From assembly GCA_032622095.1 (NCBI GenBank), contig CP136062.1, positions 136,440,960 to 136,504,959 of the forward strand: a stretch of 64,000 nucleotides of DNA. Reading direction: 5' to 3'. Position 1 is the first letter of the stretch. Each line of letters opens with the position of its first letter. Below the pieces are notes generated by a model, which had not been told where the DNA came from, ran no database searches, and saw only the letters and a program-made list of their open reading frames with translations. This document shows, piece after piece, positions 22,006 to 34,197 of this stretch. This stretch comes from Siphonodentalium dalli (lineage: Eukaryota > Mollusca > Scaphopoda > Gadilida > Siphonodentaliidae). Made by a program: the position numbers and the translations under genes.

Positions 22006-22330
22006 GTGGCTAAAGTGTGTGTCAACCTTGAAATTTCCATCTGCACCATCCCCTTCGAACTAGACCAAACTCCAAAATTGGACCCCTGCCCCCCCCCCCC
22101 CAAATTTCCAACTGACATCTCAAGCTTTCCAATCTATATTTTAACCCCTGTTGTTGAGACATTTCCAACGGATGTCCAGTTAAATAAAAAAGGTAGTGAA
22201 ATATGTGACTATTTGTCTAAAACGACAATTTTGCCAATACTTACTCGTTGGCATATCTAACTATGAGAAAAAATTGTGTGAAATTTAACCAATGCTGTTT
22301 CAAATTAAATGTCCAACTGTTGGAGATGCC
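22006..22330 (+). repeat. repeat family C fragment
   Basis: Contains a 13-base C run (~22089-22101), ATGTGACTATTTGTCTAAAA and several TTCCAAC motifs. Related, diverged copies are at 1770-1880 and 45280-45640, where ATGTGACTTTTGGTCTAAAA is recognisable. Origin unknown. Confidence 0.5.
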
Positions 22331-22377
22331 CCTGCTTAGTAAAGGGGAAAAATTGCAATTTCAGACATCTGGAAATC

Positions 22378-22878
22378 TTAAAGGCACGTGAGGCCTTAAT
22401 TGTCGAAAATATTCATATTTGTTCCAAACACCGTAAACAGAAAAAACATTAAAACGCATACAGTTTCGTTCATATATACCATGACCATCGCGCAAACAGC
22501 ATGTTATCATAAATACCTACTATATTTTAACTAAACAAGAGCCTGATTGGGTTACAGAGGACAGCACAATGCTACTGGCTAATCACACACAAATGGCATA
22601 AACGCGCTTTATTAGTTCCATATAAGGAATTCACCGACAAAGAACGCTCTTTATGTTTACCATCATAATATAAACAAACACCAGAAAAGTAACTTTTTAT
22701 GCTTTTGTTTACATAACAATGGTTAAACATATGAGAATAACATACTGTTTATGCGATATTTCTTATTTATATACGGACAAAGTCTCTACATTTTGATGTT
22801 CTTTCTGTTTGTGGCGGTTTTTGACGGGTGGAAATATTTTCACAGGATACCCACCGCCAATGCCAACCGTACCTTTAA
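22378..22878 (-). mobile_element. MITE-A copy 3 (reverse), right end of composite
   Basis: Reverse-oriented MITE-A. Together with the forward copy at 17865 it bounds a 5.0 kb segment (17865-22878). The outer end reads, on the minus strand, TTAAAGGTACGGTTGGCATT, the same terminal variant as the left copy. The inner ends both read TTAAAGGCACGTGAGGCC. This arrangement makes the pair look like ~500 bp terminal inverted repeats. Confidence 0.8.
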
Positions 22879-23756
22879 TGTCGTAATCGGAAATAAACGT
22901 GTGTGTCTTTCAATTGCCGGCGTTACAAAATGAGGGGAGTTACTATCGAATTCATGTATGCAAACGTTATTATATCGCGTTTAAATTACATTAAGGTTAG
23001 ATAGTATACATACGTGAAACTGATAATCCTTTAATATCATTCTATTTTTATGAATCGACAAGGAACACATACTTATGAACAAAGCAGAAGATACATTCAG
23101 GTTATCGCCAATTCGGTGGATGATGAAAGCTATATGATGACGTTGTTCGAGTTTCGTTGAAATCGACATGATGACATTTTATGAAATGAACATGATGAAA
23201 TCGACAAGCTTCTTCGTACACATCTCAATGGGATTGCGCATACATCGTCAATAATATAATGGTTAATTTCAGTAAAATACTCCCCTCTCCACAACAACCA
23301 ACATTGACTTTTGAATACTTTCAGTTTGATGTTGGGGGTTTATATTCTATAATAATTTGTACAAAAGGAACGGCTTTTAAAAGTAATTGTTTAGATTTTA
23401 AGTTTTAGGTCTGAGGTGGTGAGCTCGTAGTCTGTTTGCATTGTGAATCTCTGATTTCTCACATGCCCTGATGTATGCATGATTGACCGAATTTATACAC
23501 GAAATTGCTAGCTATAGGACCCACTCTTTCGGTGAACCATTGTGCATGTCTGGAGTGAAATTAATCATTATCATATAAGGCCTAAGTGAATCTTATTTTA
23601 TGGCAATACGCATCTATCAAGTAATTTTTATAAGATTAAAAAAGCCACAGATATAAGCAACGTGAATTCCGTTAATTATTCTTTATACCTTATTCCTTAT
23701 TCTCAAAATATTGGAAATGGTGGCAAAATTTTGGGCCAGAAATGTTTTTTCTGTGC
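22879..23756. other. no gene recognised
   Basis: AT-rich sequence present in both tandem copies. GATGAAATCGACA-like direct repeats occur around 23155-23210. No supported ORF. Confidence 0.3.
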
Positions 23757-23970
23757 CGAGTTTGAAAAAGTGCTCCGAAAAAGTCTCGAACCTGTGCTAG
23801 GTCCGATTTTTTCCGGAAAATATTGCAAATGACCCCAAATTCGCAAGTGGCCAGCTGGGCGAAACATTTTGGTCCGAAAAGTTTTGGGTCGAGTTTGAAA
23901 AAGTGGTCCGAATATGACTCGACCCTGCGCTCGGTCCGCATTTGTTTTAGAAAATGTGGCAAATGACCAC
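23757..23970. repeat. ~130 bp tandem repeat, two units
   Basis: GAGTTTGAAAAAGTGCTCCG (23759) and GAGTTTGAAAAAGTGGTCCG (23890) each begin a unit running through a CTCGGTCCG-type stretch to GCAAATGACC. The same array is in tandem copy 2 near 31098-31310. ORFs in both strands here come from the repeat. Confidence 0.55.
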
Positions 23971-24039
23971 GGGAACGTACTTAACGGATATATCATAGCT
24001 AATGCTTGTGGTTCAGCTGTGGTTCGTTATTTACGCCAG

Positions 24040-24226
24040 CGTATACGTATGGTCATATTACGTAGCATGTACAACTATATTAAGTCTTGCATGTGTTGTT
24101 CACGGGTGCTTAAGGTCAGATTATTTTGCTTGCAATATGGGGTAAGACAAGGAGTACAATTTCCTTTCCTCTGTTATATGTACATGTACATCAACAACCT
24201 AGAATCTCTTCTCGATAACTGTGATA
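24040..24226 (+). pseudogene. LINE reverse-transcriptase fragment, copy 1
   Basis: The frame from about 24068 encodes a segment with YGVRQGVQ, FLCYMYMYINNLESLL and a preceding SMYNYIKSCMCC. This matches the region of LINE reverse transcriptases where GVRQG-x(3,4)-SP-LF-x-x-Y-INDL is conserved (motif B). SP is replaced by FP, and the fragment ends abruptly at the tandem junction. It is a small piece of a non-LTR element close to the CR1/Jockey/L2 type. Confidence 0.65.
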
Positions 24227-24474
24227 TGGCCATAGACATACAAACCTATAGGAGAAGGGGTCCCACACAAACAACACCCGCAGTCACCCCTATGCTGCTG
24301 TTCGTGTCTTGACTATTCCAAAGATTTATCAAATTTGATTTTTTTTAAATGGCGCTTAGGACGCTATAATTATCAGGTGACGACGTATGTGGGACAATAT
24401 TATAGCTCAAATCCTGTCCAATCGGACAGATTTGGTCTTCCTTTGTTTGACCTCTTCCAAAATACAATAATATG

Positions 24475-24934
24475 TGACCCGCCATATCAAATCCAGTCGT
24501 AAGTCGGGATTTTTTTCACCCTTTGCCAATACATTCTCTTATATATGCGAGTCGACCATAGGTCGCCTCGCATATATAAAAGAATGCAGTGGCCTAACAA
24601 TTTTTTACAATTTTAATAATTTTTTCTTGTATTCTTTAACAATTTTATAATTTCACCCATACAGAGCCCCAGACAAACATGAGCAGACGACACTCTTCTA
24701 TATGCTTCTATATATATGTGTGGGGCTCCCTGCAGGGTAATGGATGTTTTTTTTATTTTATGTCCTAAAAATTGTAAGAAACATTTATTTAAAAAAAATG
24801 ATAAAAAATTGTTAGGCCATTGCATTCTCTTATATATGCGAGGCGACCTATGGTCGACTCGCATATATAAGAGAATGCATTGGCACAGGGTAAAAAAAAT
24901 CCCGACTTACGACTGGATTTGATATGGCGGGTCA
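24475..24934. mobile_element. long-TIR hairpin element (MITE-D), copy 2
   Basis: Counterpart of 17142-17599, starting TGACCCGCCATATCAAATCC and ending with its complement. The internal palindromes are preserved, with one change in the first (CATATATAAAAGAATG). Confidence 0.75.
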
Positions 24935-25199
24935 ATTTGAAATTATTTTCTGACTGATTCATTCTTTTAGACAAAAGTGATGTTTTTTCTGCACACAACC
25001 CTACGGCGATAAAAGTGATGACGGCCAATATCAATGGTCGATTTCTTAATGTAATAACGAACCAAAGCCTGACGCTTTGGGTCGTATATATAGACTATAT
25101 ATGATTTTGTGACGTCACCAATTATTATCTAATCCGACACTGGTGTTTTGAATTTTAGCGACCAGTTTTGTCGGACAGTTGATCGGTGGGCTTAAAGCA

Positions 25200-25700
25200 T
25201 TAAAGGTACGGTTGGCCTTGGCGGTGGGTATCCTGTGAAAATATTTCCACCCGTCAAAAACCGCCACAAACAGAAAGAACATCAAAATGTAGACGACTTT
25301 GTCCGTATATAAATAAGAAATATCGCATAAACAGTATGTTATTCTCATATGTTTAACCATTGTTATGTAAACAAAAGCATAACAAGTTACTTTTCTGGTG
25401 TTTGTTTATATCATGATGGTAAACATAAAGAGCGTTCTTTGTTGGTGAATTCCTGATATGGAACTAATAAAGAGCGTTTATGCCATTTGTGTGTGATTAG
25501 CCAGTAGCATTGTGCTGTCCACTGTAATCCAATCAGGCCCTTGCTTAGTTAAAATATAGTAGGTATTTATGATAACATGCTGTTTACGCGATGGTCATGG
25601 TATATATGAACGAAACTGTATGCGTTTTAATGTTTTTCTGTTTACGGTGTTTGGAACAAATATGAATATTTTCGACAATTAAGGCCTCACGTGCCTTTAA
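25200..25700 (+). mobile_element. MITE-A copy 4
   Basis: Counterpart of 17865-18365 in tandem copy 2, with TTAA at both ends and two ATAAAGAGCGTT motifs. Confidence 0.8.
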
Positions 25701-26303
25701 CAATTTTATAATTACGTGCACAAGTGAGAAAGTAAGCCAGGGCATGGAAGAGTTACGTTCTCCCATGTCCTGGATTGAGAGAATGATTGCATTTTTACTC
25801 TTCTTCTTGTGTTATTCTCTATTCTCAATTAACAAATTAAAAAACTGGCTTTTACAGCAGGTCCATGCATCACGCAACAGCAAACCTCTGATTATTTATG
25901 AAGAAAACCCATTAAATTGGTATGCGCTCCTGATTATATATTGTTCAAGTTCCGCCAGAATTATATGAACTTTAAACTCTGATAAGAAAGAAGAAGAAAA
26001 CTACCATAAACGCTGATTAGTATCTGGCTCGAGTAACTGCCGATCCGCTTACTTGACCAAAGACCATCGTTCTAGTTATAATAATACTCGCAAATGAAAC
26101 CTTTATGGTATCCACATTATGTGTGTTTTTCTATTTATGTGTACAACATCTACATTGTTTGAATTCGGATTTCGCCTGCTATCTCAACTGCGACGAAATG
26201 TGTAATATAATCTAAGTCATAACGTGATGTATTCACTTGCATGGGTTTTGTCAAGAGCAAACAATTGATGTGTATGAGTTCGTTTTATTCCATTCTTGTC
26301 AGG

Positions 26304-26420
26304 AAAGCCGTTCTGTTCGTCTCGTGATGAACAAGGAAGTTGCCATCGCTTGCGGCATTATTGCCATTGTTGTCATCGCGATATTTATTCTTGTTCCGAT
26401 CCTAACTCAATAAATGAAGG
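26304..26420 (+). CDS. exon encoding a membrane segment, copy 2
   Basis: Counterpart of 18969-19085, bounded by TTCTTGTCAG and AAG|GTAAGTA. The peptide from the ATG (about 26328) is the same as in copy 1. The only change noted is just before it: CTCTTG becomes CTCGTG, Leu to Val in the read-through frame, and the frame stays open. Stop is TAA near 26412-26414. Confidence 0.4.
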
Positions 26421-27599
26421 TAAGTACATGTCAATTAAAGATGCCCTGTCCGATTGGGCCCCCTAAAACAACTATCTGTATGTTTATGTACCATACAATA
26501 ATTAGATCAGACATATAAGAGACCATTCGTAACATGCTTTGATTGTCAGATATCGACCTCCAAAGAGTATACACGTTTTGATTTTTGTAAGCCTATATAT
26601 ATAGCAAAAGTTCTAATGATTGTTTCTTATAAAGATCATCCATAATTCTGTCGCACAAAGTCGGAAGATAATTAAGAGCGTTCTCAATTAAGCGTTTTCG
26701 AAGTATTACTTATGAATGATTTGCGGATTTCCGCGATGACTTTGTGATACGAATGATGGACAGGTGGTGGAAGTAATTTTCATTTTCTTTTTCCAGATAA
26801 ACGGCAAATCCGACCGGACATATTTAAGACGCAATTCATGCACGTACGCCATCGTGAAAATGTACCCACACCGTATCTGCTGAAAGGGCATTTCAAAGTC
26901 AGTCCCTTATTTTTTTTTCTTCAGAAAACAAAAATAAACTTTACGGTGCCGTAAATATAGCCACGGATATTAAATTTACGCCGTGACGTCACCATACTCA
27001 TTTAAAAGCGAATCGCGCGATACGCTCGGCATGCCGCGCGTTTTTCTGTGGAAACTGCGTTTTCTGCGGCGACGGTATTTTCTGCGGTTACTCGTATATT
27101 TCTGTCCACATGTATAGTAAATTTTACATCCTTTCTGAACTGTAGCTACGCTTAGCTTTGAAATGGAGATAACTAAAACCTCAGAATTAAGTGACATGTT
27201 TTTGAACAGAACACAATATTACAAAAACCAAATTAAACCAAACTTTAACAGAATCCTTACGAAAATCACAAAAACGGTAAGCTAACATTGTGATCCAGTA
27301 CACTCAGTGGTGTACCAGTTCAACTAGATTCACTTTCGTAGAGAACATGGTTTTACTTTTGAAAACCAAGAAGTGTCATTCATAAGAAAATGGGTGTTCA
27401 GAATTACTTTAATATTATTCTTCCAGCAAAATAAACCAATACTTGCACTAGATAATGCACCTTTCCAAAGCTGTCAATCAAATAATTATTAGCAGATATT
27501 TTCTACCAATCAACGATTGAGCCGGTCGCTTGCTGCATTGAAAATATGTTCACCCTAAATTTAATATCCGAGCACGCTATCGGTGCTAAACTGTCTATA

Positions 27600-28708
27600 T
27601 TAAAGTTATGTGAAACACTCAGGTAGGATGATCGAATAGAAATGAAGAATAATCTTGTTCAAAGTAGTCATTTTTACAAATATTATATCCAAATTGACAA
27701 CACACACCGTCATTCTTATATATTAATTAAATTAGTTCTTCATGTGCCCATTGTACCAACGTGAGCGCTCGGTTTTCTTTGAGAAACTAACCCGCGAAAA
27801 TCTCAAAATAAGCAATATTTCAGAACTCATGTGTGGAATACCTTATATGCCGTCCCAAAAAAATATGAAACTATTTTCCATCACACAGCAATATATTGCA
27901 TGCAGCGACTGAGCGTTTCGACCCCAAATGATTATATTTATTTTATTTGCGAATCTATACTTAAAAAAACAAACAAACAAACAAACAAAAACAATTTGCT
28001 TCCGGAATCTCAACTTTTACCTCACAAGTGGACAAACTTCCCATTCAAGCATCTCATTCTGATTTATTATCTGTATTGCCTTCCAGAGCACAACAATGAC
28101 AAAAATAGAAAACAAATCAAGTGTACTATTATATTTTACAGCCAACATAAAAGTACTAAGAATAGATCATATATTGGCACTTGTCAATCATACCAAAATT
28201 CATAATGTAGTGACAATCATTAAATACAAATTTTCTCACAGCTAAGAAACAACCTCATGTCTGACCATCTCTGGAAGGCGCTACACACTATATCTCTCAT
28301 AACTTATCACCATGTAAATACGTTTGTACCGTCATCTTGATCACATGTCTGTTATTATATTGTATTAGGAGAGGGGCTTCATAAGTTGCAAAAACTTGTG
28401 CCCCAATCCCTTTTGTATATTATGCAAATAAAATATGTTTCAAGTTCAAGTAAATAATTAAATGCAGTGACTCTCGATGGAGAAATCATTTCCATTATAG
28501 TTTAACGCCGATATATGCGTCCCGAATTGTGTAGTAAATATTTACAATTGAGAGTAGTTCAGACGATGTTTTCTGTGGAATGGTGTGGTCGATTTGCTTC
28601 AAATTTTCGGTGATGCTAGTAGAATGTTATATTCCTTCAGTTGGCATAGCGCCTGAATACTAACTTATCAGTTCCACGCACCCGAACAAGTACATAAAAT
28701 GTCTTTAA
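27600..28708 (+). mobile_element. MITE-B copy 2, interrupted by the same LINE
   Basis: Counterpart of 20265-21369. The LINE occupies 27733-28454, with the target duplication TAATTAAAT at 27724-27732 and 28455-28463. A 4-base ATGC insertion near 27900 shifts the frame of the LINE remnant. Confidence 0.8.
27733..28454 (+). mobile_element. 5'-truncated LINE in MITE-B, copy 2
   Basis: Counterpart of 20398-21115 with the same boundaries and 3' hairpin plus AATAAA. It was duplicated with the unit rather than inserted independently. Confidence 0.8.
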
Positions 28709-29343
28709 AATAACGTTTTTGTTGTAAAATCACAACTTACGAAATGTATTTGCGCCATGATGATGGCAACTCATCCATCATAATAACACTGTTTTTCATT
28801 TTGCATGACACCTGTCATAAATTTCACAATTATAGGCGAAAAGCATGTATGTTCTCCTGTGTAGTATAGGAGCATAAGGGCATACTAATTAAACCATTTA
28901 TACAGACGCCTTGACTCCAAGCAACCATAAGCTCATCCCACTTGTGAATATATGTGTAAATCTACATTACTCTACCTTTTCCATGAACTCATAAGTTTGA
29001 TGATGTAGCTTCAATTCCTGAATAGTCAGTTTGTTCATTTGCTATGCCCATCAGTGTTGAAATTAGCCAGCCACCTCGGCGCCACCTTAAAGGGGTAATG
29101 TACACTAAATACGGTCATTTATGCATTTGAGTCATGGATGAGTGCCAAATACGCTCGTGTGCTCTATGAACGATGCAGACAACATGATAATTATAATGAA
29201 AATGAGTGTATGACTCGAGCCATAAACTTATTTTCATTATAGTTACAATGTTGTTTTACATCGTTTATTAAGTAAATGAGTGTATTTTCCGTTCATCCTG
29301 CGCTCAAGTTAATTAATTGTTGACTGAATACAGATACCTGACA

Positions 29344-29671
29344 TGTGGCTAAAGTGTGTGTCAACCTTGAAATTTCCATCTGCACCATCCCCTTCGAACT
29401 AGACCAAACTCCAAAATTGGACCCCTGCCCCCCCCCCCCCCCCAAATTTCCAACTGACATCTCAAGCTTTCCAATCTATATTTTAACCCCTGTTGTTGAG
29501 ACATTTCCAACGGATGTCCAGTTAAATAAAAAAGGTAGTGAAATATGTGACTATTTGTCTAAAACGACAATTTTGCCAATACTTACTCGTTGGCATATCT
29601 AACTATGAGAAAAAATTGTGTGAAATTTAACCAATGCTGTTTCAAATTAAATGTCCAACTGTTGGAGATGC
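29344..29671 (+). repeat. repeat family C fragment, copy 2
   Basis: Counterpart of 22006-22330. The C run here is about three bases longer than in copy 1. Confidence 0.5.
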
Positions 29672-29719
29672 CCCTGCTTAGTAAAGGGGAAAAATTGCAA
29701 TTTCAGACATCTGGAAATC

Positions 29720-30219
29720 TTAAAGGCACGTGAGGCCTTAATTGTCGAAAATATTCATATTTGTTCCAAACACCGTAAACAGAAAAACATTAAAACGCAT
29801 ACAGTTTCGTTCATATATACCATGACCATCGCGCAAACAGCATGTTATCATAAATACCTACTATATTTTAACTAAACAAGAGCCTGATTGGGTTACAGAG
29901 GACAGCACAATGCTACTGGCTAATCACACACAAATGGCATAAACGCGCTTTATTAGTTCCATATAAGGAATTCACCGACAAAGAACGCTCTTTATGTTTA
30001 CCATCATAATATAAACAAATACCAGAAAAGTTACTTTTTATGCTTTGGTTTACATAACAATGGTTAAACATATGAGAATAACATACTGTTTATGCGATAT
30101 TTCTTATTTATATACGGACAAAGTCTCTACATTTTGATGTTCTTTCTGTTTGTGGCGGTTTTTGACGGGTGGAAATATTTTCACAGGATACCCACCGCCA
30201 ATGCCAACCGTACCTTTAA
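29720..30219 (-). mobile_element. MITE-A copy 5 (reverse)
   Basis: Counterpart of 22378-22878, TTAA at both ends, reverse orientation. Confidence 0.8.
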
Positions 30220-31364
30220 TGTCGTAATCGAAATAAACGTGTGTGTCTTTCAATTGCCGGCGTTACAAAATGAGGGGAGTTACTATCGAATTCATGTATG
30301 CAAACGTTATTATATCGCGTTTAAATTACATTAAGGTTAGATAGTATACATACGTGAAACTGATAATCCTTTAAATATCATTCTATTTTTATGAATCGAC
30401 AAGGAACACATACTTATGAACAAAGCAGAAGATACATTCAGGTTATCGCCAATTCGGTGGATGATGAAAGCTATATGATGACGTTGTTCGAGTTTCGTTG
30501 AAATCGACATGATGACATTTTATGAAATGAACATGATGAAATCGACAAGCTTCTTCGTACACATCTCAATGGGATTGCGCATACATCGTCAATAATATAA
30601 TGGTTAATTTCAGTAAAATACTCCCCTCTCCACAACAACCAACATTGACTTTTGAATACTTTCAGTTTGATGTTGGGGGTTTATATTCTATAATAATTTG
30701 TACAAAAGGAACGGCTTTTAAAAGTAATTGTTTAGATTTTAAGTTTTAGGTCTGAGGTGGTGAGCTCGTAGTCTGTTTGCATTGTGAATCTCTGATTTCT
30801 CACATGCCCTGATGTATGCATGATTGACCGAATTTATACACGAAATTGCTAGCTATAGGACCCACTCTTTCGGTGAACCATTGTGCATGTCTGGAGTGAA
30901 ATTAATCATTATCATATAAGGCCTAAGTGAATCTTATTTTATGGCAATACGCATCTATCAAGTAATTTTTATAAGATTAAAAAAGCCACAGATATAAGCA
31001 ACGTGAATTCCGTTAATTATTCTTTATACCTTATTCCTTATTCTCAAAATATTGGAAATGGTGGCAAAATTTTGGGCCAGAAATGTTTTTTCTGTGCCGA
31101 GTTTGAAAAAGTGCTCCGAAAAAGTCTCGAACCTGTGCTCGGTCCGATTTTTCCGGAAAATATTGCAAATGACCCCAAATTCGCAAGTGGCCAGCTGGGC
31201 GAAACATTTTGGTCCGAACAGTTTTGGGTCGAGTTTGAAAAAGTGGTCCGAATATGACTCGACCCTGCGCTCGGTCCGCATTTGTTTTAGAAAATGTGGC
31301 AAATGACCACGGGAACGTACTTAACGGATATATCATAGCTAATGCTTGTGGTTCAGCTGTGGTT

Positions 31365-31564
31365 CGTTATTTACGCCAGCGTATACGTATGGTCATATTA
31401 CGTAGCATGTACGACTATATTAAGTCTTGCATGTGTTGTTCACGGGTGCTTAAGGTCAGATTATTTTGCTTGCAATATGGGGTAAGACAAGGAGTACAAT
31501 TTCCCTTTCCTCTGTTATATGTACATGTACATCAACAACCTAGAATCTCTTCTCGATAACTGTG
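31365..31564 (+). pseudogene. LINE reverse-transcriptase fragment, copy 2
   Basis: Same motif-B fragment as at 24040-24226 but with a one-base frameshift just after GVRQGVQFPF, so the INDL-like part falls in another frame. Confidence 0.6.
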
Positions 31565-32440
31565 CAGTTGAAGGTCTGCCGTTTGTGATCTGTTTTTGAT
31601 AAATTCAGCGAATATTTAAAGGTATTATTTCACCCAAACCTTGGGTGTTTATTTCACACCACTTTCTGGGATAACCTGTGTGTCGACTGAGAACCTGCGT
31701 GCCAATTGAGGAGAACACGCGAAGGATTTGTGTAAATGTTAGCCCAAACGACATTTCGAAGTAACGACTGCTTTGTTGTTTATTTCGAGGAATAATACCG
31801 CATCATATGAATTCAGCCCAAATATATTGACAGGTGTCAAGGGTCTAACTCTATACTGAGCAATAAAAAACTAATATAATAAATACCGAGTATATTTAAT
31901 TTTAACGCCAATGGGTCGTTTATGTGCGTTTAAGAGTGTATTTATGCTTAAAGCAAAGTGAAATAACGATCTTAAAATGAATTGGCCGGTATATTTTATT
32001 AGTTATCAGGGTTACCAGGGTCGTAGTTGCATAAATTACAATATATTTTTATGCTAAGATAATTGCGTGGTAATTTGTTTGTTAATGGATTGATCGGTGA
32101 TCATGTTAACACAAATCCCATATATGGAAATTCCAAATATGGAAAGTGACTTGCGCATGCGCAAAACAGATACAATGGTCTAATTCCAATGCCGATGACA
32201 ATCGAAGCGGAGGCGACGTGCATTTTAATTCTTTCATTACGACTGTTTTGGCGTCCTAATCTATTAAAATATTCTTCTATATCTTGGAAGGTGTTCTGGA
32301 AGGATTATTTCAATATGTGTATATCGGATTAACCTTCCAAAAAGATGAGTTTGACGCCTGTATTTCTTGGCATGAATATTAACGAGCGCTCGTCTGCAAG
32401 TAGGTCATCTGGATTCGGAATTGGCGTGTTTTTGTGAAAA
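31565..32440. other. no gene recognised
   Basis: Unique AT-rich sequence after the tandem duplication. No ORF, repeat or motif worth naming was seen. Confidence 0.4.
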
Positions 32441-32765
32441 TGTCAAATTCAATTTCTTCCATCTAAAACATAATTACGCGCTGGACTCGGTCATTTTAGG
32501 AACATATATGTATCACACGCACATACACCAAGTCTCAGCCTAAAAGTTTGAAAAATGACAGTTTTATCGACATAAATTCCATGTTAAATTTTATCATTGA
32601 AAAAAATTCATTTCTTCCATCTAAAAAACATAATTGCGTGCTGTACTCTGTCATTTTACGAATATGTAGCTATCCCACCAACACACTCCAAGTCTCAGCT
32701 TAAAATTTTGAAAAATGACAGTTTTATCGACATAAATCAATTTTAATGCCAATAATGGCAAATGG
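32440..32765. repeat. ~162 bp tandem repeat, two units
   Basis: TTTCTTCCATCTAAAACATA (32453) and its close repeat (~32611) each lead through CTC(G)GTCATTTTA and CAAGTCTCAGC to AAAAATGACAGTTTTATCGA. Non-coding. Confidence 0.65.
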
Positions 32766-32979
32766 AGTGTTAAATAAATTTTAGGCCAATTAGGGCCCTG
32801 CGAATGTTTTCTGACCTGTTCTATATTGGTCACTAGAGTTCATATTTGACCGGTTACACCTGATAATTATGCGACAGTATAGTCGCGTTACTTTATAGGT
32901 CAACATTGGTCATTATCACCTGACAAATTTATTTTGGTCTATCGTATCAACCCCTATTTTCTCCCGCGCGTAGCCTGAC

Positions 32980-33334
32980 TACCGCTATTCTCAAAGTAAT
33001 TGACCAGAAAAACGGGGTGATACCCCGGTCATGACCACGGTGATACCGGTAATAAACGGTAGCTGTATCGAGGCGGTCATGGCAGTGGAATTACGGTATT
33101 GGGCGATGATACCGCGGTCTTTTAGCGGGCACCGCATTAATTTTTTTGAATACCGCAGTGATTTTCATGGAACACTTTGAGGGGAGGTATTTACTCCCAC
33201 ATACGTTAACAAGCGGTATCAGTACCGCGGTATTGGAGGATACCGCGGTATAGGAGGATACCGCGGTATAGTACCGCAGTATTAACGGGGTGACACCACG
33301 TTGCTGGTGGTCAATTACTTTAAGTATAGCGGTA
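32980..33334. mobile_element. hairpin element with 18 bp TACCGCGGTA palindrome array
   Basis: The outer arms pair: ACCGCTATTC...AAAGTAATTGACCAG at 32981 and TGGTCAATTACTTTAAGTATAGCGGT ending near 33333. Inside, the palindrome TACCGCGGTA repeats with an 18-base period at 33223, 33241 and 33259, with related TACCGCAG elements around it. Probably a non-autonomous fold-back element. Confidence 0.6.
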
Positions 33335-33335
33335 A

Positions 33336-33960
33336 GTGTCAACATTGGTCATTATCGCTCCACTAATTTGTATCGTTTCATCGGTATGAATTCCATATCC
33401 AATTATCCACATATAACCAACCCAACCTCTAATCCCGGTCCAATTTATTTATTTCTTTCATCGGTATATTCACGTAACGTAATATTTTATCACGTGATAT
33501 TTGTACTTATATGTCTATGGTATTACTATAGTATACTGTATACGTATATCAATTGCTATTCCTATCTATATAATCCTGGTGCCATCTATAGAGATAGATA
33601 ATTTCAGACCCCCCCCCCCCCCCCCATTTTACATCATTGCTGCTTTAGTACAGTCGCGCGATGCAACATCGCTCCACTAATTTATGTCAGTTCATCGGTA
33701 CAAACCACTTTTTCTCCGAGTCCATATAACCAACCCAACATCTTATAGATGACTATTCTGGCACTATATAGAGATGACTAAGATTCTGACACCCCCCCTA
33801 TTTTATAGCCATGTTGCAACAGTAGAGTTCAGATGCATATTATGTCAACATCGGTCGTTATCGCTCTACAAATTTATATCGGTTCAACCCTTAGTTCCCT
33901 GTATCGCCCACCCCTCCCTCAGTTTATTTTTTCAGTTGTATTATAGTCTCATTACGTACA
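33336..33960. repeat. three diverged ~240 bp repeats
   Basis: Units begin near 33338, 33660 and 33845 with CAACAT(T/C)GGTC(A/G)TTATCGCTC-like sequence and share ATATAACCAACCCAAC. Long C runs lie at 33610-33626 and ~33791. No gene. Confidence 0.5.
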
Positions 33961-34197
33961 CATTTTATCTTTTCTAACTTTTGCTTCAACGCGTTGAGTT
34001 CCGCTGCAGACAATATAAAACTGACAACATTTTGAAATGTAAGCAGGCTTCAAACTCATCTTATCCAAGAAAAACTCTGGTTACATAAGAAATTTGTGTA
34101 TAAGGTGTACGCGCATTTGTCGCGTTAAAAACAAAAGGTCCCAAGTCAAGGTCCAAATCCCCAACACACTGATGTGAGGTTTAACTCCATCTACATA

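Larger units (their letters stand above)
16895..24226. repeat. 7.33 kb tandem unit, copy 1
   Basis: The sequence starting TGGCCATAGACATACAAACC at 16895 recurs at 24227, a period of 7332 bases. The two copies match along their whole length with sparse substitutions and small indels. These include a C-run of different length at ~22090 versus ~29430, two extra bases at ~18562, and a 4-base insertion in copy 2 at ~27900. The unit ends with a LINE reverse-transcriptase fragment and CTTCTCGATAACTGTG. Joining to copy 2 leaves only about three unmatched bases. Confidence 0.9.
24227..31564. repeat. 7.33 kb tandem unit, copy 2
   Basis: Direct-repeat partner of 16895-24226 in the same order: long-TIR hairpin element, MITE-A, membrane-peptide exon, MITE-B with LINE, C-run repeat, reverse MITE-A, 130 bp tandem repeat, LINE fragment. 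It ends at CTTCTCGATAACTGTG (31564), after which sequence is unique. The two units share the same LINE insertion at the same site, so the duplication happened after that insertion. Confidence 0.9.

Noticed and set aside
25744-25968. 74-codon ORF with hydrophobic stretches
   Set aside because: The near-identical tandem copy at 18411 has a 2-base difference that breaks the frame.
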